Numbered from the stretch's first letter, positions 16,989 to 26,889 are shown. The stretch is 64,000 nucleotides of DNA from Devosia yakushimensis (GCF_030159855.1 NZ_BSNG01000001.1:2232001-2296000); one strand, 5' to 3'. The notes: generated from the letters alone by a model not told the origin. Numbers and translations: made by a program.

Positions 16989-19871
16989 CTAGAGAGCTTT
17001 TGCCTTCTCGTACCAGGCGTCCGCCGCGGCCTGCACTTCGGCTCGCATCGCCGCCAGGTCCAGCTCCAGACGCCCGAAATCGGGATAGTGCGTGAGGCCG
17101 GCCAGCAATTCCTTGAAAGCGGCCGTCCAGGCTTCTTCCTTGAACGGGCTGACCAGAGCCGAACTCATCACCTGCAATACGGTGGAATAGACTTCATGGA
17201 TTTCGGCCAGCCGCATGCCCTGCGGCACGAGCCCGGCCTGTCCCAGCCGCGCCAGCACCTGCGCCGTTAGCGCCTGCGGCAAAGCGACAGTTGAGCCGGC
17301 GACCAATTGAGCAGACTGGGCGATGAACTCGAGGTCCACCAGCCCGCCCTTGGCGAGCTTGAGATCGAAGGGATGGCGGGCCGGACGCTCCTTGGCCATG
17401 AGCGCCCGCATGGCCACGACATCGGCGATGGTGGCGGCGGCGTTGCGCGGCTGGGCCATGACCTCGGCCACTGCGGCATCGACCTGATGACCGAAATCGC
17501 CATCGGCCGCGATCACACGGGCGCGGCTGAGGGCCAGATGTTCCCAGGTCCAGGCATTGTCGCGGTGATAGGCGCGAAAGCCGGCAAGCCCAGTGGCCAG
17601 TGGACCAGCATTACCCGACGGCCGCAGCCGCATATCGGCTTCGTAAAGCACGCCCTCGGCGGTGGGCGCGGTGATGGCGGCCACGAGCCGCTGCGTCAGG
17701 CGGGTATAGTAATGGTTGGTGCTCAGCGGCTTTTCGCCGGTGGATTCACCATCTGGAGCCTCGTAGAGCAGGATGAAGTCGAGATCGGAGGTTACCGTCA
17801 TCTCGCGGCTGGCCATCTTGCCAAAGGCGAGCAGCGCCACGCGCCCGCCGGGCATGGCGCCGTGACGGCGCTCGAACTCCGTCCTCACGCTGCCGAACAG
17901 GCGATTGAGCAGTGTTTCGGCAAGGGCCGTGAACTGCTCACCTGCCCTGCTGGCGCTGACCGTGCCCGAGAGCAGGCCGGCGGCGATGAGGAATTTCTGC
18001 TCCTGCCCGATGATGCGGGCGCGGTCGATGATCTCTTCATAGGATCGCGCTTCGGCCAGGAAAGCATCGACCTTGGCCACCAGCACGTCACGATGGGTCA
18101 CGTCATTGGCGAAAGCGGGATCGATCAACCCGTCCATCACATGAGCACGGTGGATCACGGCCTCGGCCATGCGGGGCGCCGACGCCATGAGCTGCACCAG
18201 CAGTGTTCGCAGATGCGGGTGGCTGCGCAGCAGGGCAAAGAGCTGAACGCCGGTGGGCAGGCGCGACAGGAAATTGTCGAACCGGACCAGGGCTTCATCC
18301 GCATTGCCGGCATTGCCCAAGGTGGCCAGCAGGGCCGGCAGCAGTTCGGTCAGATGCGCGCGGGCGGCAGAGGCCCTGGTGGCCGGATAGCTGCCATAAT
18401 GCCATTTGCGCACGGTCTCTATGGCCTTATGCGGATTGGCAAAGCCCATGGCGGTGAGGGTTTCGAGCGTGCTGGGATCGTCATCGCTGCCAGTGAAGAC
18501 GAGATTGCCTTCACCACTGCCCAGCGTTTCGCCCTCGGTGAAGAGTTCGGAATAATAGCCGACCACCCGCTCCAGCGCGGCCCGATAGCCGTTCTCGAAG
18601 GCGATCAGGTCCGGTTCGCCCATCAGCCGGCCGATGATTGCGACTTCATCGGCAGTGGCGGGCATGACATGGGTCTGCTCATCACGCAGCATCTGCAGGC
18701 GATTTTCCACCGCGCGCAGATACCAGTAGGTCTGGGTCAACTCAGTCGAAGCCTTGGGGGTAATCCAATTGGCGTCGGCCAATGCGGCAAGAGCATGGGC
18801 CGTGGGCTTGACGCGCAACGACTTGTCACGGCCGCCGGCGATCAGCTGCTGGGTCTGGGTGAAGAATTCGATCTCGCGGATGCCGCCGCGGCCGAGTTTG
18901 ACATTGTGGCCCTCAACGCGGATATCGCCGACATTCTTGGCGATGTTGATCTGGCGTTTCATGGCCTGGATATCGGCAATGGTCGCGAAATCGAGGTGCT
19001 TGCGCCAGACATAGGGCGCCAGTTCCTTCAGAAACGCTTCGCCCACCTGCTTGTCGCCGGAGCAGGCCCGGGCCTTGATCCAGGCGGCGCGCTCCCAATT
19101 CTGGCCGCGGCTTTCGTAATAGGCCAAAGCCGCATCGAACGAGATGGCGACGGGCGTCGAGCCGGGATCGGGCCGCAGGCGCAGATCGGTGCGGAACACA
19201 TAGCCATGCTCGCGCCGCTCCTCCATCAGCCCGACCAGCTTCTGGATCATGCGCGAATAGACCTTGGTCGCCTCGCCCGGATTGGCCAGCACGCCCTTTT
19301 GCGGGTCATAGAAGGCAACGATGTCGATATCGGAGGAATAGTTCAGCTCCTGCCCGCCATGCTTGCCCAGGGCGAAGATGGCGAGGCCCGATTGCGCTGC
19401 TGTCGCCTGTTCGCGTGGGATGGCCAGAAGGCCCTTGTCGGCGGCCTGGCGCATCAGGAAATCGAGCGCGGCGTCGAGGGCGACGTCGGCCAGGTCGGAC
19501 AGGGCGGCGGTGGCCTGCGCCGTGGTCCAGGTGCCGCCGGTTTCGGCGACGGCGGCGAGGAGAGCCGTGCGACCCTTGGCGATGCGCAGGACGGGCGAAA
19601 GGGCATCCTCTGAAGGCGCTTCGCGCCCGGCGGTTTCCACCTCGGCCACGATATCGGCAAAGGCCCCGTCGGCGGTGTCGGAAAGGGCAGTCGCCAGCCA
19701 ATCGGCATTGGTCTGCGCCAGATCGAGCAGATAGGGCGCTGATTCAAGTAACGGGCCTAGCGTCTTGGCGGCATTGCCGATTATGCCGCGCTGACCGGCC
19801 GGAAGCGCGGCGAGCCAGGCATCAAAACGAGGATGAGCTATCGGCGGCAGGGAGCGGAGCGACATGACCAT
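16989..19871 (-). CDS. glnE: bifunctional glutamine synthetase adenylyltransferase/deadenylase
   Basis: A 960-residue enzyme that adenylylates and deadenylylates glutamine synthetase in response to PII, tuning ammonium assimilation. It has the two nucleotidyltransferase domains expected. The N-terminal deadenylase site is ALGKHGGQELNYSSDIDIVAFYD (about 172-194). The C-terminal adenylyltransferase site is AFGKMASREMTVTSDLDFILLYE (about 684-706); both keep the D-x-D metal pair. The second copy reads KMASRE where many homologues have KLGGRE, which is normal for rhizobial proteins. Two ATGs, at 19871 and 19865, are equally good starts. The gene lies beyond the two-component pair in the same direction, an order known in Rhizobiales. 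Confidence 0.95.
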   Translation of the reverse strand: MVMSLRSLPPIAHPRFDAWLAALPAGQRGIIGNAAKTLGPLLESAPYLLDLAQTNADWLATALSDTADGAFADIVAEVETAGREAPSEDALSPVLRIAKGRTALLAAVAETGGTWTTAQATAALSDLADVALDAALDFLMRQAADKGLLAIPREQATAAQSGLAIFALGKHGGQELNYSSDIDIVAFYDPQKGVLANPGEATKVYSRMIQKLVGLMEERREHGYVFRTDLRLRPDPGSTPVAISFDAALAYYESRGQNWERAAWIKARACSGDKQVGEAFLKELAPYVWRKHLDFATIADIQAMKRQINIAKNVGDIRVEGHNVKLGRGGIREIEFFTQTQQLIAGGRDKSLRVKPTAHALAALADANWITPKASTELTQTYWYLRAVENRLQMLRDEQTHVMPATADEVAIIGRLMGEPDLIAFENGYRAALERVVGYYSELFTEGETLGSGEGNLVFTGSDDDPSTLETLTAMGFANPHKAIETVRKWHYGSYPATRASAARAHLTELLPALLATLGNAGNADEALVRFDNFLSRLPTGVQLFALLRSHPHLRTLLVQLMASAPRMAEAVIHRAHVMDGLIDPAFANDVTHRDVLVAKVDAFLAEARSYEEIIDRARIIGQEQKFLIAAGLLSGTVSASRAGEQFTALAETLLNRLFGSVRTEFERRHGAMPGGRVALLAFGKMASREMTVTSDLDFILLYEAPDGESTGEKPLSTNHYYTRLTQRLVAAITAPTAEGVLYEADMRLRPSGNAGPLATGLAGFRAYHRDNAWTWEHLALSRARVIAADGDFGHQVDAAVAEVMAQPRNAAATIADVVAMRALMAKERPARHPFDLKLAKGGLVDLEFIAQSAQLVAGSTVALPQALTAQVLARLGQAGLVPQGMRLAEIHEVYSTVLQVMSSALVSPFKEEAWTAAFKELLAGLTHYPDFGRLELDLAAMRAEVQAAADAWYEKAKAL

Positions 19872-19944
19872 GCAAGAGGGATAGCTTGGCGGGTGGGACA
19901 GAGCAAGAAGGGCAGTAATGCGCTATGCCATTCCCACCCACGAT

Positions 19945-20078
19945 GTCACCCCGGCGCAGGCCGGGGCCCATCCTGAGATAGGGCCGCACGCCACCAGATT
20001 TGGTCGCTCCATTCATACATGCACCTTGCGGTTGTTGCATGATCTCGAGATGGGCCCCGGCCTGCGCCGGGGTGACAC
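19945..20078. repeat. paired REP-like palindrome (BIME-like)
   Basis: TGTCACCCCGGCGCAGG at 19945 continues through CCGGGGCCCATC and is mirrored at 20042-20078 as GATGGGCCCCGG then CCTGCGCCGGGGTGACA. The arms are about 30 bp and enclose about 65 bp. Each arm also folds by itself (CCCCGGC-GCAG-GCCGGGG). It lies between glnE and the histidine kinase gene. Confidence 0.8.
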
Positions 20079-20105
20079 CGAGTTTGGGGAGATATTTGTG
20101 GTGGA

Positions 20106-21518
20106 CTAAGCGCCCGGCAAATCAATCACGGCGCGGACGCCTGGTGCGTTGTCTTCAATCCGGAAAGTGCCGCCATGCAGGCGGGTGACTGCATCGACCA
20201 GTGACAGGCCCAGGCCGGACCCGGCTTCCGAGCGGCTCTTTTCCAGCCGTACGAAGCGTTCCAGCACCCGTTTGCGGTCTTCCTCGGGAATGCCGGGGCC
20301 ATTGTCGGCGACCTCGATCAGCACCCGGCCGGCATCGGTGCGCAGGCCGATGGTGATGCGGCCGGTGCCCTCCCCGCTTTCCGGCTTGGCATATTTCACC
20401 GCGTTTTCGAGCAGGTTGACCATGGCCTGCCCGATCAGTTCGCGATTGGCGCGCAGATGGACGGCTTCGGCAATCGTGGTTTCGATGACGATGCCCTCGT
20501 CTTCGGCCACCGGGCCATAAAGCTCGGCCACATCGGCCACGACGGCGCTGACATCGACATCGCTGAAGGCGCCGGAGGGCGCGCCGGCTTCGGCCCGGGC
20601 GATCATCAGCAAGGCGTTGAAGGTCTGGATCAGACGATCACTCTCAGCAATGGTGGTTTCGAGCGCGGCCTGGCGGGTGGCATCGCTGGCCCCATCGCGC
20701 AGGGCCGACTCGGCCTGGTTGCGCAGGCGCGTCAGCGGCGTCTTGAGATCGTGGGCGACATTGTCGGTCACCTCCTTCAGCCCCTGCAGCAATTGCTCGA
20801 TGCGGTCGAGCATGGCGTTGAGATTGGTAGCCAGGCCATCGAACTCGTCCTGGCGCTTGGTGATCGGGATGCGCTCGGAGAGGTTGCCTGACATGATCTT
20901 GGTGGAGGTATCGCGAATGGTATCGATGCGCCGCAGGACGCGGCGGGCCGTGATGCCACCAGCGATCAGCGAAAACAGAATGATCCCCAGCACACCGACA
21001 AGGAAGCTCTGGACGATAATGGCGGAATAGCCGCGCCGCTCGACGACGTCGCGCCCTACCACCAGGCGCAGGCCGTTGCTCAGCTCCACCGAGCGCACCA
21101 GCGCATAGCCCGAGCGCGGCGGGCGGATATCGGGCAGACCGGAGCCGGCAAGCGGATTGGCCCGCTCATAGGGGAAGCTGTAAACGCCCGGATTGATCAG
21201 CACTTCGGCCGGGACATCGGTAATGTTGCCGAGCAGGTATTGCCCCGAGGCATCGCCCAGATAATAGACGCCGGGGCCCGGCTGGCGGGAAATCCGTTCG
21301 ACGGCAAAGGCCAGCGACCGGATGCTCTGATTGGCATCCATGCGCTGGAACAGGCGCACCTCGCGGTCGATGTCATCGCTCTGCTGGCGCTGGATCTGCA
21401 CGCTGGACTGCCAGCCGGTAAAGGCCAGCAGCAGGATGGCAAAGATAACGAAGATCAGGATGAACGTTGCCGTCAGCCTGACCGTCGATGTGCGCCAGAG
21501 TTGGAGAAAGCGGTTCAA
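20106..21518 (-). CDS. sensor histidine kinase with HAMP domain, partner of the adjacent response regulator
   Basis: A 470-residue membrane kinase. TM1 is near 15-35 (ATFILIFVIFAILLLAFTGW), then a periplasmic sensor of about 130 residues, TM2 near 168-188, and a HAMP linker (RRVLRRIDTIRDTSTKIMSGNLSERI). The phospho-His is in VAHDLKTPLTRLRNQAE and the ATPase boxes are NLLENAVKYA, VADNGPGIP and GSGLGLSLVDAVTRLHGG. It starts 3 nt after the response regulator stop, so the two are co-translated. Its position beside degP is typical for Rhizobiales and suggests an envelope signal; that role is inferred. Confidence 0.92.
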   Translation of the reverse strand: MNRFLQLWRTSTVRLTATFILIFVIFAILLLAFTGWQSSVQIQRQQSDDIDREVRLFQRMDANQSIRSLAFAVERISRQPGPGVYYLGDASGQYLLGNITDVPAEVLINPGVYSFPYERANPLAGSGLPDIRPPRSGYALVRSVELSNGLRLVVGRDVVERRGYSAIIVQSFLVGVLGIILFSLIAGGITARRVLRRIDTIRDTSTKIMSGNLSERIPITKRQDEFDGLATNLNAMLDRIEQLLQGLKEVTDNVAHDLKTPLTRLRNQAESALRDGASDATRQAALETTIAESDRLIQTFNALLMIARAEAGAPSGAFSDVDVSAVVADVAELYGPVAEDEGIVIETTIAEAVHLRANRELIGQAMVNLLENAVKYAKPESGEGTGRITIGLRTDAGRVLIEVADNGPGIPEEDRKRVLERFVRLEKSRSEAGSGLGLSLVDAVTRLHGGTFRIEDNAPGVRAVIDLPGA

Positions 21519-21521
21519 GCT

Positions 21522-22205
21522 CTACTCGCGGATCATGTAGCCGGCGCCGCGCACGGTATGCAGCAGCGGGGAGGCATGCCCCTTGTCGATCTTGGAGCGC
21601 AGGCGCGACATATGCACATCGATGACATTGGTCTGGGGGTCAAAATGATAATCCCAGACATTTTCGAGCAGCATGGTGCGGGTCACCACCTTGCCGGCAT
21701 TCTTCATCAGATATTCGAGCAGGCGGAATTCGCGCGGCTGCAGCAGGATGGTCTCGCCGTCGCGCTCAACCTTGCGAGAAAGCCGGTCCAGTGTCAGGCC
21801 TGAGACCTCATAGCTGGTGGCGGCTTCCGCCGGGCTGGAGCGGCGCGCCAGCACCTCGATGCGGGCGAGCAATTCGGTAAAGGCATAGGGCTTGGTGAGA
21901 TAGTCGTCGCCGCCGGCGCGCAGGCCCGTAACACGGTCATCGACCTCGCCGAGGGCGGAGAGAATGAGGACAGGGGTCTTGTCGTCCTCCGCGCGGAGGG
22001 ATTCCACGATGGACAGGCCATCACGGCGGGGCAGCATGCGATCGACGATCAGCACGTCGTAATCCATGCCCGAGGCCATGGCGTAGCCGGTCTCGCCATC
22101 GGCGGCGTGGTGGGTGATGTGCCCAGCCTCGTCAAGCGCCTGGATAAGATAGCTGGCCGCCTCGCGATCATCCTCGATGAGCAGTATTTTCACCGCGAAC
22201 TCCAT
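21522..22205 (-). CDS. OmpR-family response regulator
   Basis: A protein of 223-227 residues with a receiver domain (phospho-Asp in VLIVDRMLPRRDG, acidic pair in LLIEDD, Lys in LTKPYAF) and an OmpR/PhoB winged-helix DNA-binding domain ending VRGAGYMIRE. Two starts are possible: the ATG at 22205, or a GTG at 22193 that has GGAG six bases before it and gives the classic opening MKILLIEDD; the GTG is favoured slightly. It forms a pair with the kinase gene that follows and lies 47 nt downstream of degP, so all three may be one transcript. Confidence 0.92.
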   Translation of the reverse strand: MEFAVKILLIEDDREAASYLIQALDEAGHITHHAADGETGYAMASGMDYDVLIVDRMLPRRDGLSIVESLRAEDDKTPVLILSALGEVDDRVTGLRAGGDDYLTKPYAFTELLARIEVLARRSSPAEAATSYEVSGLTLDRLSRKVERDGETILLQPREFRLLEYLMKNAGKVVTRTMLLENVWDYHFDPQTNVIDVHMSRLRSKIDKGHASPLLHTVRGAGYMIRE

Positions 22206-22252
22206 CCCTGCAGGGGAAAGGCGGCCCCGGCGATATGCCGGGGCCGGCCGGG

Positions 22253-23779
22253 TTAGTTGCCGAGCGGCAGGCCGATGAAGCGGGCTTCACCGTCGCGGCT
22301 GGCCTTGACCAGGGCGGTATTGAGACCACGGGCCTTGACCGCATCCAGTGCCGATTCAAAATCCTGAACCGAAGACACCGGCTTGTTGTCGACTTCCAGG
22401 ATCGAGTCACCAACGGCGAGGCCCTTGGAAGCAGCCTGGCTGCTCGCATCGATGTCCTGGATCAGCAAGCCACCCGAACCGTCAGAATTCGGCACCAGGG
22501 TAATGCCGACGCTGGATGGCGTGGGGGCAACCGGAGCCGGAGGCGTCGGAGCATTCTGGCCGTTATCGGCGACCTCTTCGTTGAGCTTGCCGAGCTTCAC
22601 CGAAAGCTTGATCTCCTTGCCTTCGCGCCAGATGGTCAGTTCGACCGTGGAATCGGGAGCCTTGTTGGCGATGGTGCGGCTGAGGCCGAGCGCATCGTCG
22701 ATCGGGGTGCCGTCGACCGCGGTGATGATGTCACCGGACTTGACGCCAGCCGGAGCGGCCGGGCCATCGGCAGCCGGTTCGCGCACAATGGCGCCCTTGG
22801 CATTGGCCAGGCCCACGCCGTCGGCTATGTCACGGGTCACGTCCTGGATGGACACGCCGAGATAGCCGCGTGTCACCGAACCATTTTCGATCAGCTGGCC
22901 GGCGATGGACTTGACGGTGGCGGCGGGAATGGCAAAGGCGATACCGACATTGCCGCCATTGGGCGAATAGATGGCGGTATTGACGCCGACCACTTCACCC
23001 TTGGAGTTGAAGGCCGGACCACCCGAATTACCGGTATTGACCGCAGCGTCGATCTGCAGGAAATCGCCATAGTTCGAGCCGCCGATATTGCGGCCGGACG
23101 CCGAGATCACGCCGGCAGTGACCGTGCCGCCAAGACCGAACGGGTTGCCGATAGCCACCACCCAGTCGCCAACGCGCGGCGGGGCCTCATCGAACTTGAC
23201 GAAGGGCAGATCGGTGCCCTCGATCTTCACCACGGCAATGTCGGTGCGTTCGTCGGTGCCGACGATCTGGGCTTCCTTTTCGGTACCGTCATCGAACACG
23301 ACCGTTACCTTGGTCGCGTCGGCAACGACGTGATTGTTGGTGACGATGTAGCCGTCACCGGAAATCACGAAGCCGGAACCGGCCGCCATATAACGGCGGG
23401 GTTCGGGAGCGCCCTGCTGGCCGCCACCGCCCTGGCCGTTGCCGAACTGATTGAAGAAATCGTGGAACGGGTGATCGGGAGGCAGATCGGGAAATTGGAA
23501 CTGGAACTGGCCACCACCGCGCTGCACGGTGCGGGAGGAATCCTCGGCTTCCACCAGAATGGAGACCACGGCGGGCTTTACCGCTTCGACAAGGTCGGCA
23601 AAGCCGGCCTGGGGAACGGCGGTCGGCGGCACGACAATCTGCGCTGCCGGCTGAACCTGGGCGGTGGCCGCCTGGCCGGTCAGGACATATGCGGTGCTGA
23701 CGCCGCCAATGCCCACCAGCAGCGCCAGAGCCGAAGCCCCAAGCCAACGGCGGGTATGTGAGAGAACAGTCGAGCGCAT
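22253..23779 (-). CDS. degP: Do-family periplasmic serine protease (DegP/HtrA)
   Basis: A 508-residue envelope protease and chaperone. A signal or anchor segment (LGASALALLVGIGGVSTAYV, about 13-32) exports it. The catalytic triad is complete: H150 in TNNHVV, D180 in RTDIAVVKI and S252 in NTGNSGGPAFN. Two PDZ domains follow (about 290-375 and 410-505), the second starting after a Pro/Ala-rich linker. The ATG at 23779 is chosen, with GGAG 10 nt upstream. Its neighbours are the ccm genes upstream and an OmpR-type two-component system downstream, as in other Rhizobiales. Regulation by envelope stress is expected from the family but not shown here. Confidence 0.94.
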   Translation of the reverse strand: MRSTVLSHTRRWLGASALALLVGIGGVSTAYVLTGQAATAQVQPAAQIVVPPTAVPQAGFADLVEAVKPAVVSILVEAEDSSRTVQRGGGQFQFQFPDLPPDHPFHDFFNQFGNGQGGGGQQGAPEPRRYMAAGSGFVISGDGYIVTNNHVVADATKVTVVFDDGTEKEAQIVGTDERTDIAVVKIEGTDLPFVKFDEAPPRVGDWVVAIGNPFGLGGTVTAGVISASGRNIGGSNYGDFLQIDAAVNTGNSGGPAFNSKGEVVGVNTAIYSPNGGNVGIAFAIPAATVKSIAGQLIENGSVTRGYLGVSIQDVTRDIADGVGLANAKGAIVREPAADGPAAPAGVKSGDIITAVDGTPIDDALGLSRTIANKAPDSTVELTIWREGKEIKLSVKLGKLNEEVADNGQNAPTPPAPVAPTPSSVGITLVPNSDGSGGLLIQDIDASSQAASKGLAVGDSILEVDNKPVSSVQDFESALDAVKARGLNTALVKASRDGEARFIGLPLGN

Positions 23780-23850
23780 GGAAATCAATCTCCTTCGGCA
23801 AGCCCTCAGCAGCTTGTGAGGACGGTTATGGGCCAGGCGATCTTTCTAAC

Positions 23851-23865
23851 ATGTTGCGCCAACAT
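23851..23865. promoter_or_regulatory. 15-bp palindrome in the degP upstream region
   Basis: ATGTTG-CGC-CAACAT has perfect 6-bp arms, 72 nt upstream of the degP start. A related half-site GCAATGTTGC follows at about 23875. It may be an operator for degP; no regulator is assigned. Confidence 0.3.
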
Positions 23866-23946
23866 TAAGGTTTCGCAATGTTGCTGGCGGGAATGCGGCG
23901 GCGAATTACCAAGGTTTCGTCACAGTCCGGCGGCGACGAAAGATGC

Positions 23947-24417
23947 TCAGTCCGCTGACTTGTCACCGGCACGAAGATCGGCCAGCACGGCCTCCTCGTC
24001 TTGATCCATATCCAGGCTGCCGGTGCTCCTGCGCCGCCGGGCGGCGATCACCAGCGTCGTCAGGCCGACAACCAGCAGCAGCGGTGCGGCGACCCAGAGC
24101 AGGATGGTGTGCTCGTTGAGGCGCGGGTTGAGCAGCACATATTCGCCGTAGCGGTCGACCAGGTATTGGCGGACCTGGTCATCGCTGTCGCCGGCCACCA
24201 GCCGTTCACGCACGAGAACACGCAGATCGCGTGCCAGATCGGCATCACTGTCGTCGATGGACTGGTTCTGACAGACCAGGCACCGCAGGCCGGCCGAAAT
24301 ATCGCGGGCCCTTTGTTCGAGCACGGGATCGGGCAGGATTTCCGCCGGGCTAAGCGCCAACGCGGGGGCTGCGAGGCTCAGGGCAAGCCCCAACAGGAAA
24401 GCACGGAGCCAGATCAT
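23947..24417 (-). CDS. ccmH: cytochrome c maturation protein CcmH
   Basis: A 156-residue CcmH/CycL protein, part of the apocytochrome thiol-reduction and heme-ligation step of system I in the periplasm. A signal peptide covers residues 1-22. The redox motif RCLVCQNQSIDDSDADLARDLR (about 44-65) has the conserved CxxC pair. A single membrane anchor lies near 100-122 (ILLWVAAPLLLVVGLTTLVIAA). It is the last gene of the ccm run: its ATG overlaps the ccmF stop by 4 nt. Confidence 0.95.
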   Translation of the reverse strand: MIWLRAFLLGLALSLAAPALALSPAEILPDPVLEQRARDISAGLRCLVCQNQSIDDSDADLARDLRVLVRERLVAGDSDDQVRQYLVDRYGEYVLLNPRLNEHTILLWVAAPLLLVVGLTTLVIAARRRRSTGSLDMDQDEEAVLADLRAGDKSAD

Positions 24418-26387
24418 TCGGCCGGCTCCGCCGCCGGCTGCGCAGCGCGCTTGGGCACGCCCACACGCATCCGCCGATCGGTCAGCGACAGGAATCCGGC
24501 TCCTGCCATCAGCAGCGCCCCGATCCAGATCAGGGTGATATAGGGCTTGTGCCAGACGCGCAGCACATGCGTATCGTCCAGGGGCTCACCCAGTTGCAGA
24601 TAGAGTTGCGAGAAACCGTAGGTTTCAATCGCAGCCTCGGTCGTGGGCGTGCCGGTCGCGACATAGGTGCGGCGTTCGGCCACCATGGGGCGCGTGTCGC
24701 CATCGGGCCCGGTAATGGTGAAATGCCCCTCATCGGCTACGTAGTTCTGGCCGGCGACCTGGCCGAAGCTGTCGAATGCGATGGTGTAGCCGGAGAGGCT
24801 CGCCGTCTCGCCCGGATTGAGGGTGGTGACCAGTTCGGTTTCCCAGGCAGTCGTCGCGACAATGCCGAGCACGGTAACGCCAATGCCGAAATGGGCGATG
24901 GCGGTGGAAAATGCCGAGCGCGGCAGCCCGGCGAGACGCCGCCAGCTTTCCTTGAGCGGAATGCGGCCCAGCTTGCTGCGATCGACCAGTTCGGCGATCG
25001 CGCCAAAAGCCACCCAGAAGCCCAGCAGCAGCCCGAGCGGCGCCAGCGAAATGGAAATGCCGCCCAGCGCCGAAATCAGGATGGTGAGGAAGATGGCCAA
25101 TGCCGCCGCGCCCATCAGCCGTTGCGCCGCCGCCATCACATCGGCCCGCTTCCAGGCGAGGAAAGGGCCAAAGGGCAGGACGATCAGCAAGGGCGCCATG
25201 AGCGCGCCAAAGGTCAGGTCGAAGAATGGTGCGCCCACCGAAATGGTCGTTCCCACCAGGGCATCGAGCAGCAGCGGATAGAGCGTGCCGACCAGCACGG
25301 CGCCGACCGCAGTCGCCAGGAACAGGTTGTTGAGGATCAATGCCCCCTCGCGGCTCACCGGGGCAAAGAGCCCGCCCTGCCGCAGCGAGGACGCCCGCAG
25401 CGCAAAGAGGAAGAAGGCGCCGCCAATAACCAGCGCCAGCAGCGTCAGGATGACCAGACCGCGCGTCGGGTCGCTGGCAAAGGTGTGAACCGAGGTCAGG
25501 ATGCCCGAGCGCACCAGGAAGGTGCCGAGCAGCGACAGGGAAAAGGTGATGATGGACAGAAAGATCGTCCAGATCTTGAGCGCATTGCGCTTTTCCATCA
25601 CCAGCGCCGAATGCAGCAGCGCGGTGCCGGCAAGCCATGGCATGAAGCTGGCATTTTCCACCGGGTCCCAGAACCACCAGCCACCCCAGCCCAGCTCGTA
25701 ATAGGCCCAGTAGGAGCCCATGGCGATGCCCAGGGTCAGAAAGGTCCAGGCCAGCATGGTCCAGGGCCGCACCCAGCGCGCCCAGGCCTGATCGATCCGG
25801 CCCGAGACCAGCGCCGCGACGGCAAAGGAAAAGCAGATCGAGAACCCGACATAGCCGACGTAAAGCAGCGGGGGATGAATGGCGAGGCCGATATCCTGCA
25901 GGATCGGATTGAGGTCGTTCCCCTCAAGCGGAGGCGGCGAGACGCGGGCAAAGGGATTGGAGGTGAACAGCGTGAACCCGCCAAAGGCCGCAACAAGCAG
26001 GCTCTGCGTCGCCAAAACCAGCGCCATGAGATCGGATGGCAGACGGCGGCCGAAGGTCGCGACCATGGCGCCAAATGCCACCAGGATCAGGATCCAGAGC
26101 ACCATGGAGCCTTCATGATTACCCCAGACGCCGGAGATCTTGAAGATCAACGGCTTGAGCGAATGCGAATTATTGACGGCCAGCGCCAGGCTGAAATCGG
26201 AGGTGACGAAGGCCTGGATCAGCGCGGCGAAGGCCGCTGCCACCAGCACGAATTGCAGCACTGCGCCCTGGCCCAGCACCAGCGCAACCCGCTGTCCGCG
26301 CCGCCAGAACATATAGCCGCCAATGGTGGAGACCGTGGCGACGGCAAAGGCGAGGATAAGGGCGAAGTGGCCGAGTTCGATGCTCAT
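24414..26387 (-). CDS. ccmF: cytochrome c heme lyase subunit CcmF
   Basis: A 657-residue multi-pass inner-membrane protein that joins heme to apocytochrome c with CcmH and CcmI. The heme-handling WWD signature is present as GWGGWWFWDPVENASFMPWL (about 228-247), flanked by conserved His residues in the membrane helices. About fourteen to fifteen hydrophobic helices and a large periplasmic loop near the C-terminus match the family. The frame is open 13 codons upstream, but the ATG at 26387 (MSIELGHFALILAF) is the standard opening. It overlaps ccmH by 4 nt and begins 28 nt after ccmE. Confidence 0.95.
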   Translation of the reverse strand: MSIELGHFALILAFAVATVSTIGGYMFWRRGQRVALVLGQGAVLQFVLVAAAFAALIQAFVTSDFSLALAVNNSHSLKPLIFKISGVWGNHEGSMVLWILILVAFGAMVATFGRRLPSDLMALVLATQSLLVAAFGGFTLFTSNPFARVSPPPLEGNDLNPILQDIGLAIHPPLLYVGYVGFSICFSFAVAALVSGRIDQAWARWVRPWTMLAWTFLTLGIAMGSYWAYYELGWGGWWFWDPVENASFMPWLAGTALLHSALVMEKRNALKIWTIFLSIITFSLSLLGTFLVRSGILTSVHTFASDPTRGLVILTLLALVIGGAFFLFALRASSLRQGGLFAPVSREGALILNNLFLATAVGAVLVGTLYPLLLDALVGTTISVGAPFFDLTFGALMAPLLIVLPFGPFLAWKRADVMAAAQRLMGAAALAIFLTILISALGGISISLAPLGLLLGFWVAFGAIAELVDRSKLGRIPLKESWRRLAGLPRSAFSTAIAHFGIGVTVLGIVATTAWETELVTTLNPGETASLSGYTIAFDSFGQVAGQNYVADEGHFTITGPDGDTRPMVAERRTYVATGTPTTEAAIETYGFSQLYLQLGEPLDDTHVLRVWHKPYITLIWIGALLMAGAGFLSLTDRRMRVGVPKRAAQPAAEPAE

Positions 26388-26415
26388 GGGGACATAGCCT
26401 CGGTATCGAGCGTCA

Positions 26416-26889
26416 TCATTGCCCACCCTCCGGCCGCCATTCGCCCTGGGCTTTCAGCGCTTCGACGACTTCCTTGGGAATGTAGTTTTCGTCGTGCTTG
26501 GCCAGCACATTGGTCGCGGTAAAGCCGCCCTCGGGCGTCATGCTGCCTTCGGCGACCACGCCCTGCCCCTCGCGGAACAGGTCCGGCAGGATGCCGGCAT
26601 AGCGCGCGACGATATCGGTTGAACCATCGGTAATGGTGAAAGTGTTGTCCTGACCGCTGCGCGTCCAGGAGCCGTCCTTGACCAGCCCACCCAGGCGGAT
26701 CGGATGGCCGGCAGCGACTTCCCGCGCCACGACATCGGTCGGCGAATAGAAAAAGACGATCCGGTCGCGCAAGGCCACCAACACCAGCGTCGTCGCCAGG
26801 GCGAGGACCACGGCAAGCCCGGCGATCAGCGCGAGCCGCTTCTGCTTGCGCGACCAGCCCTTCTTGCGGATGGCGGCAGGCATGGTCAT
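26416..26889 (-). CDS. ccmE: heme chaperone CcmE
   Basis: A 157-residue periplasmic heme chaperone tethered by one N-terminal helix (LALIAGLAVVLALATTLVLVAL, about 19-40). The covalent heme-binding His is in LAKHDENYIP near residue 133, with the following Tyr that helps hold heme. The beta-barrel OB-fold core starts with FFYSPTDV and includes IRLGGLVKDGSW. The start overlaps the ccmI stop by 4 nt (ATGA). Two Mets are possible starts (26889 and 26883). Confidence 0.95.
   Translation of the reverse strand: MTMPAAIRKKGWSRKQKRLALIAGLAVVLALATTLVLVALRDRIVFFYSPTDVVAREVAAGHPIRLGGLVKDGSWTRSGQDNTFTITDGSTDIVARYAGILPDLFREGQGVVAEGSMTPEGGFTATNVLAKHDENYIPKEVVEALKAQGEWRPEGGQ

Noticed and set aside
17307..19613. 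768-codon plus-strand frame
   Set aside because: Opposite strand of glnE, whose two nucleotidyltransferase sites are intact.
22235..23761. 508-codon plus-strand frame
   Set aside because: Opposite strand of degP, with a compositionally biased product and no ribosome site.
23789..23946. Heat-shock (sigma-32) promoter for degP
   Set aside because: A CCCATAA element exists, but the candidate -35 is too close and poorly matched.
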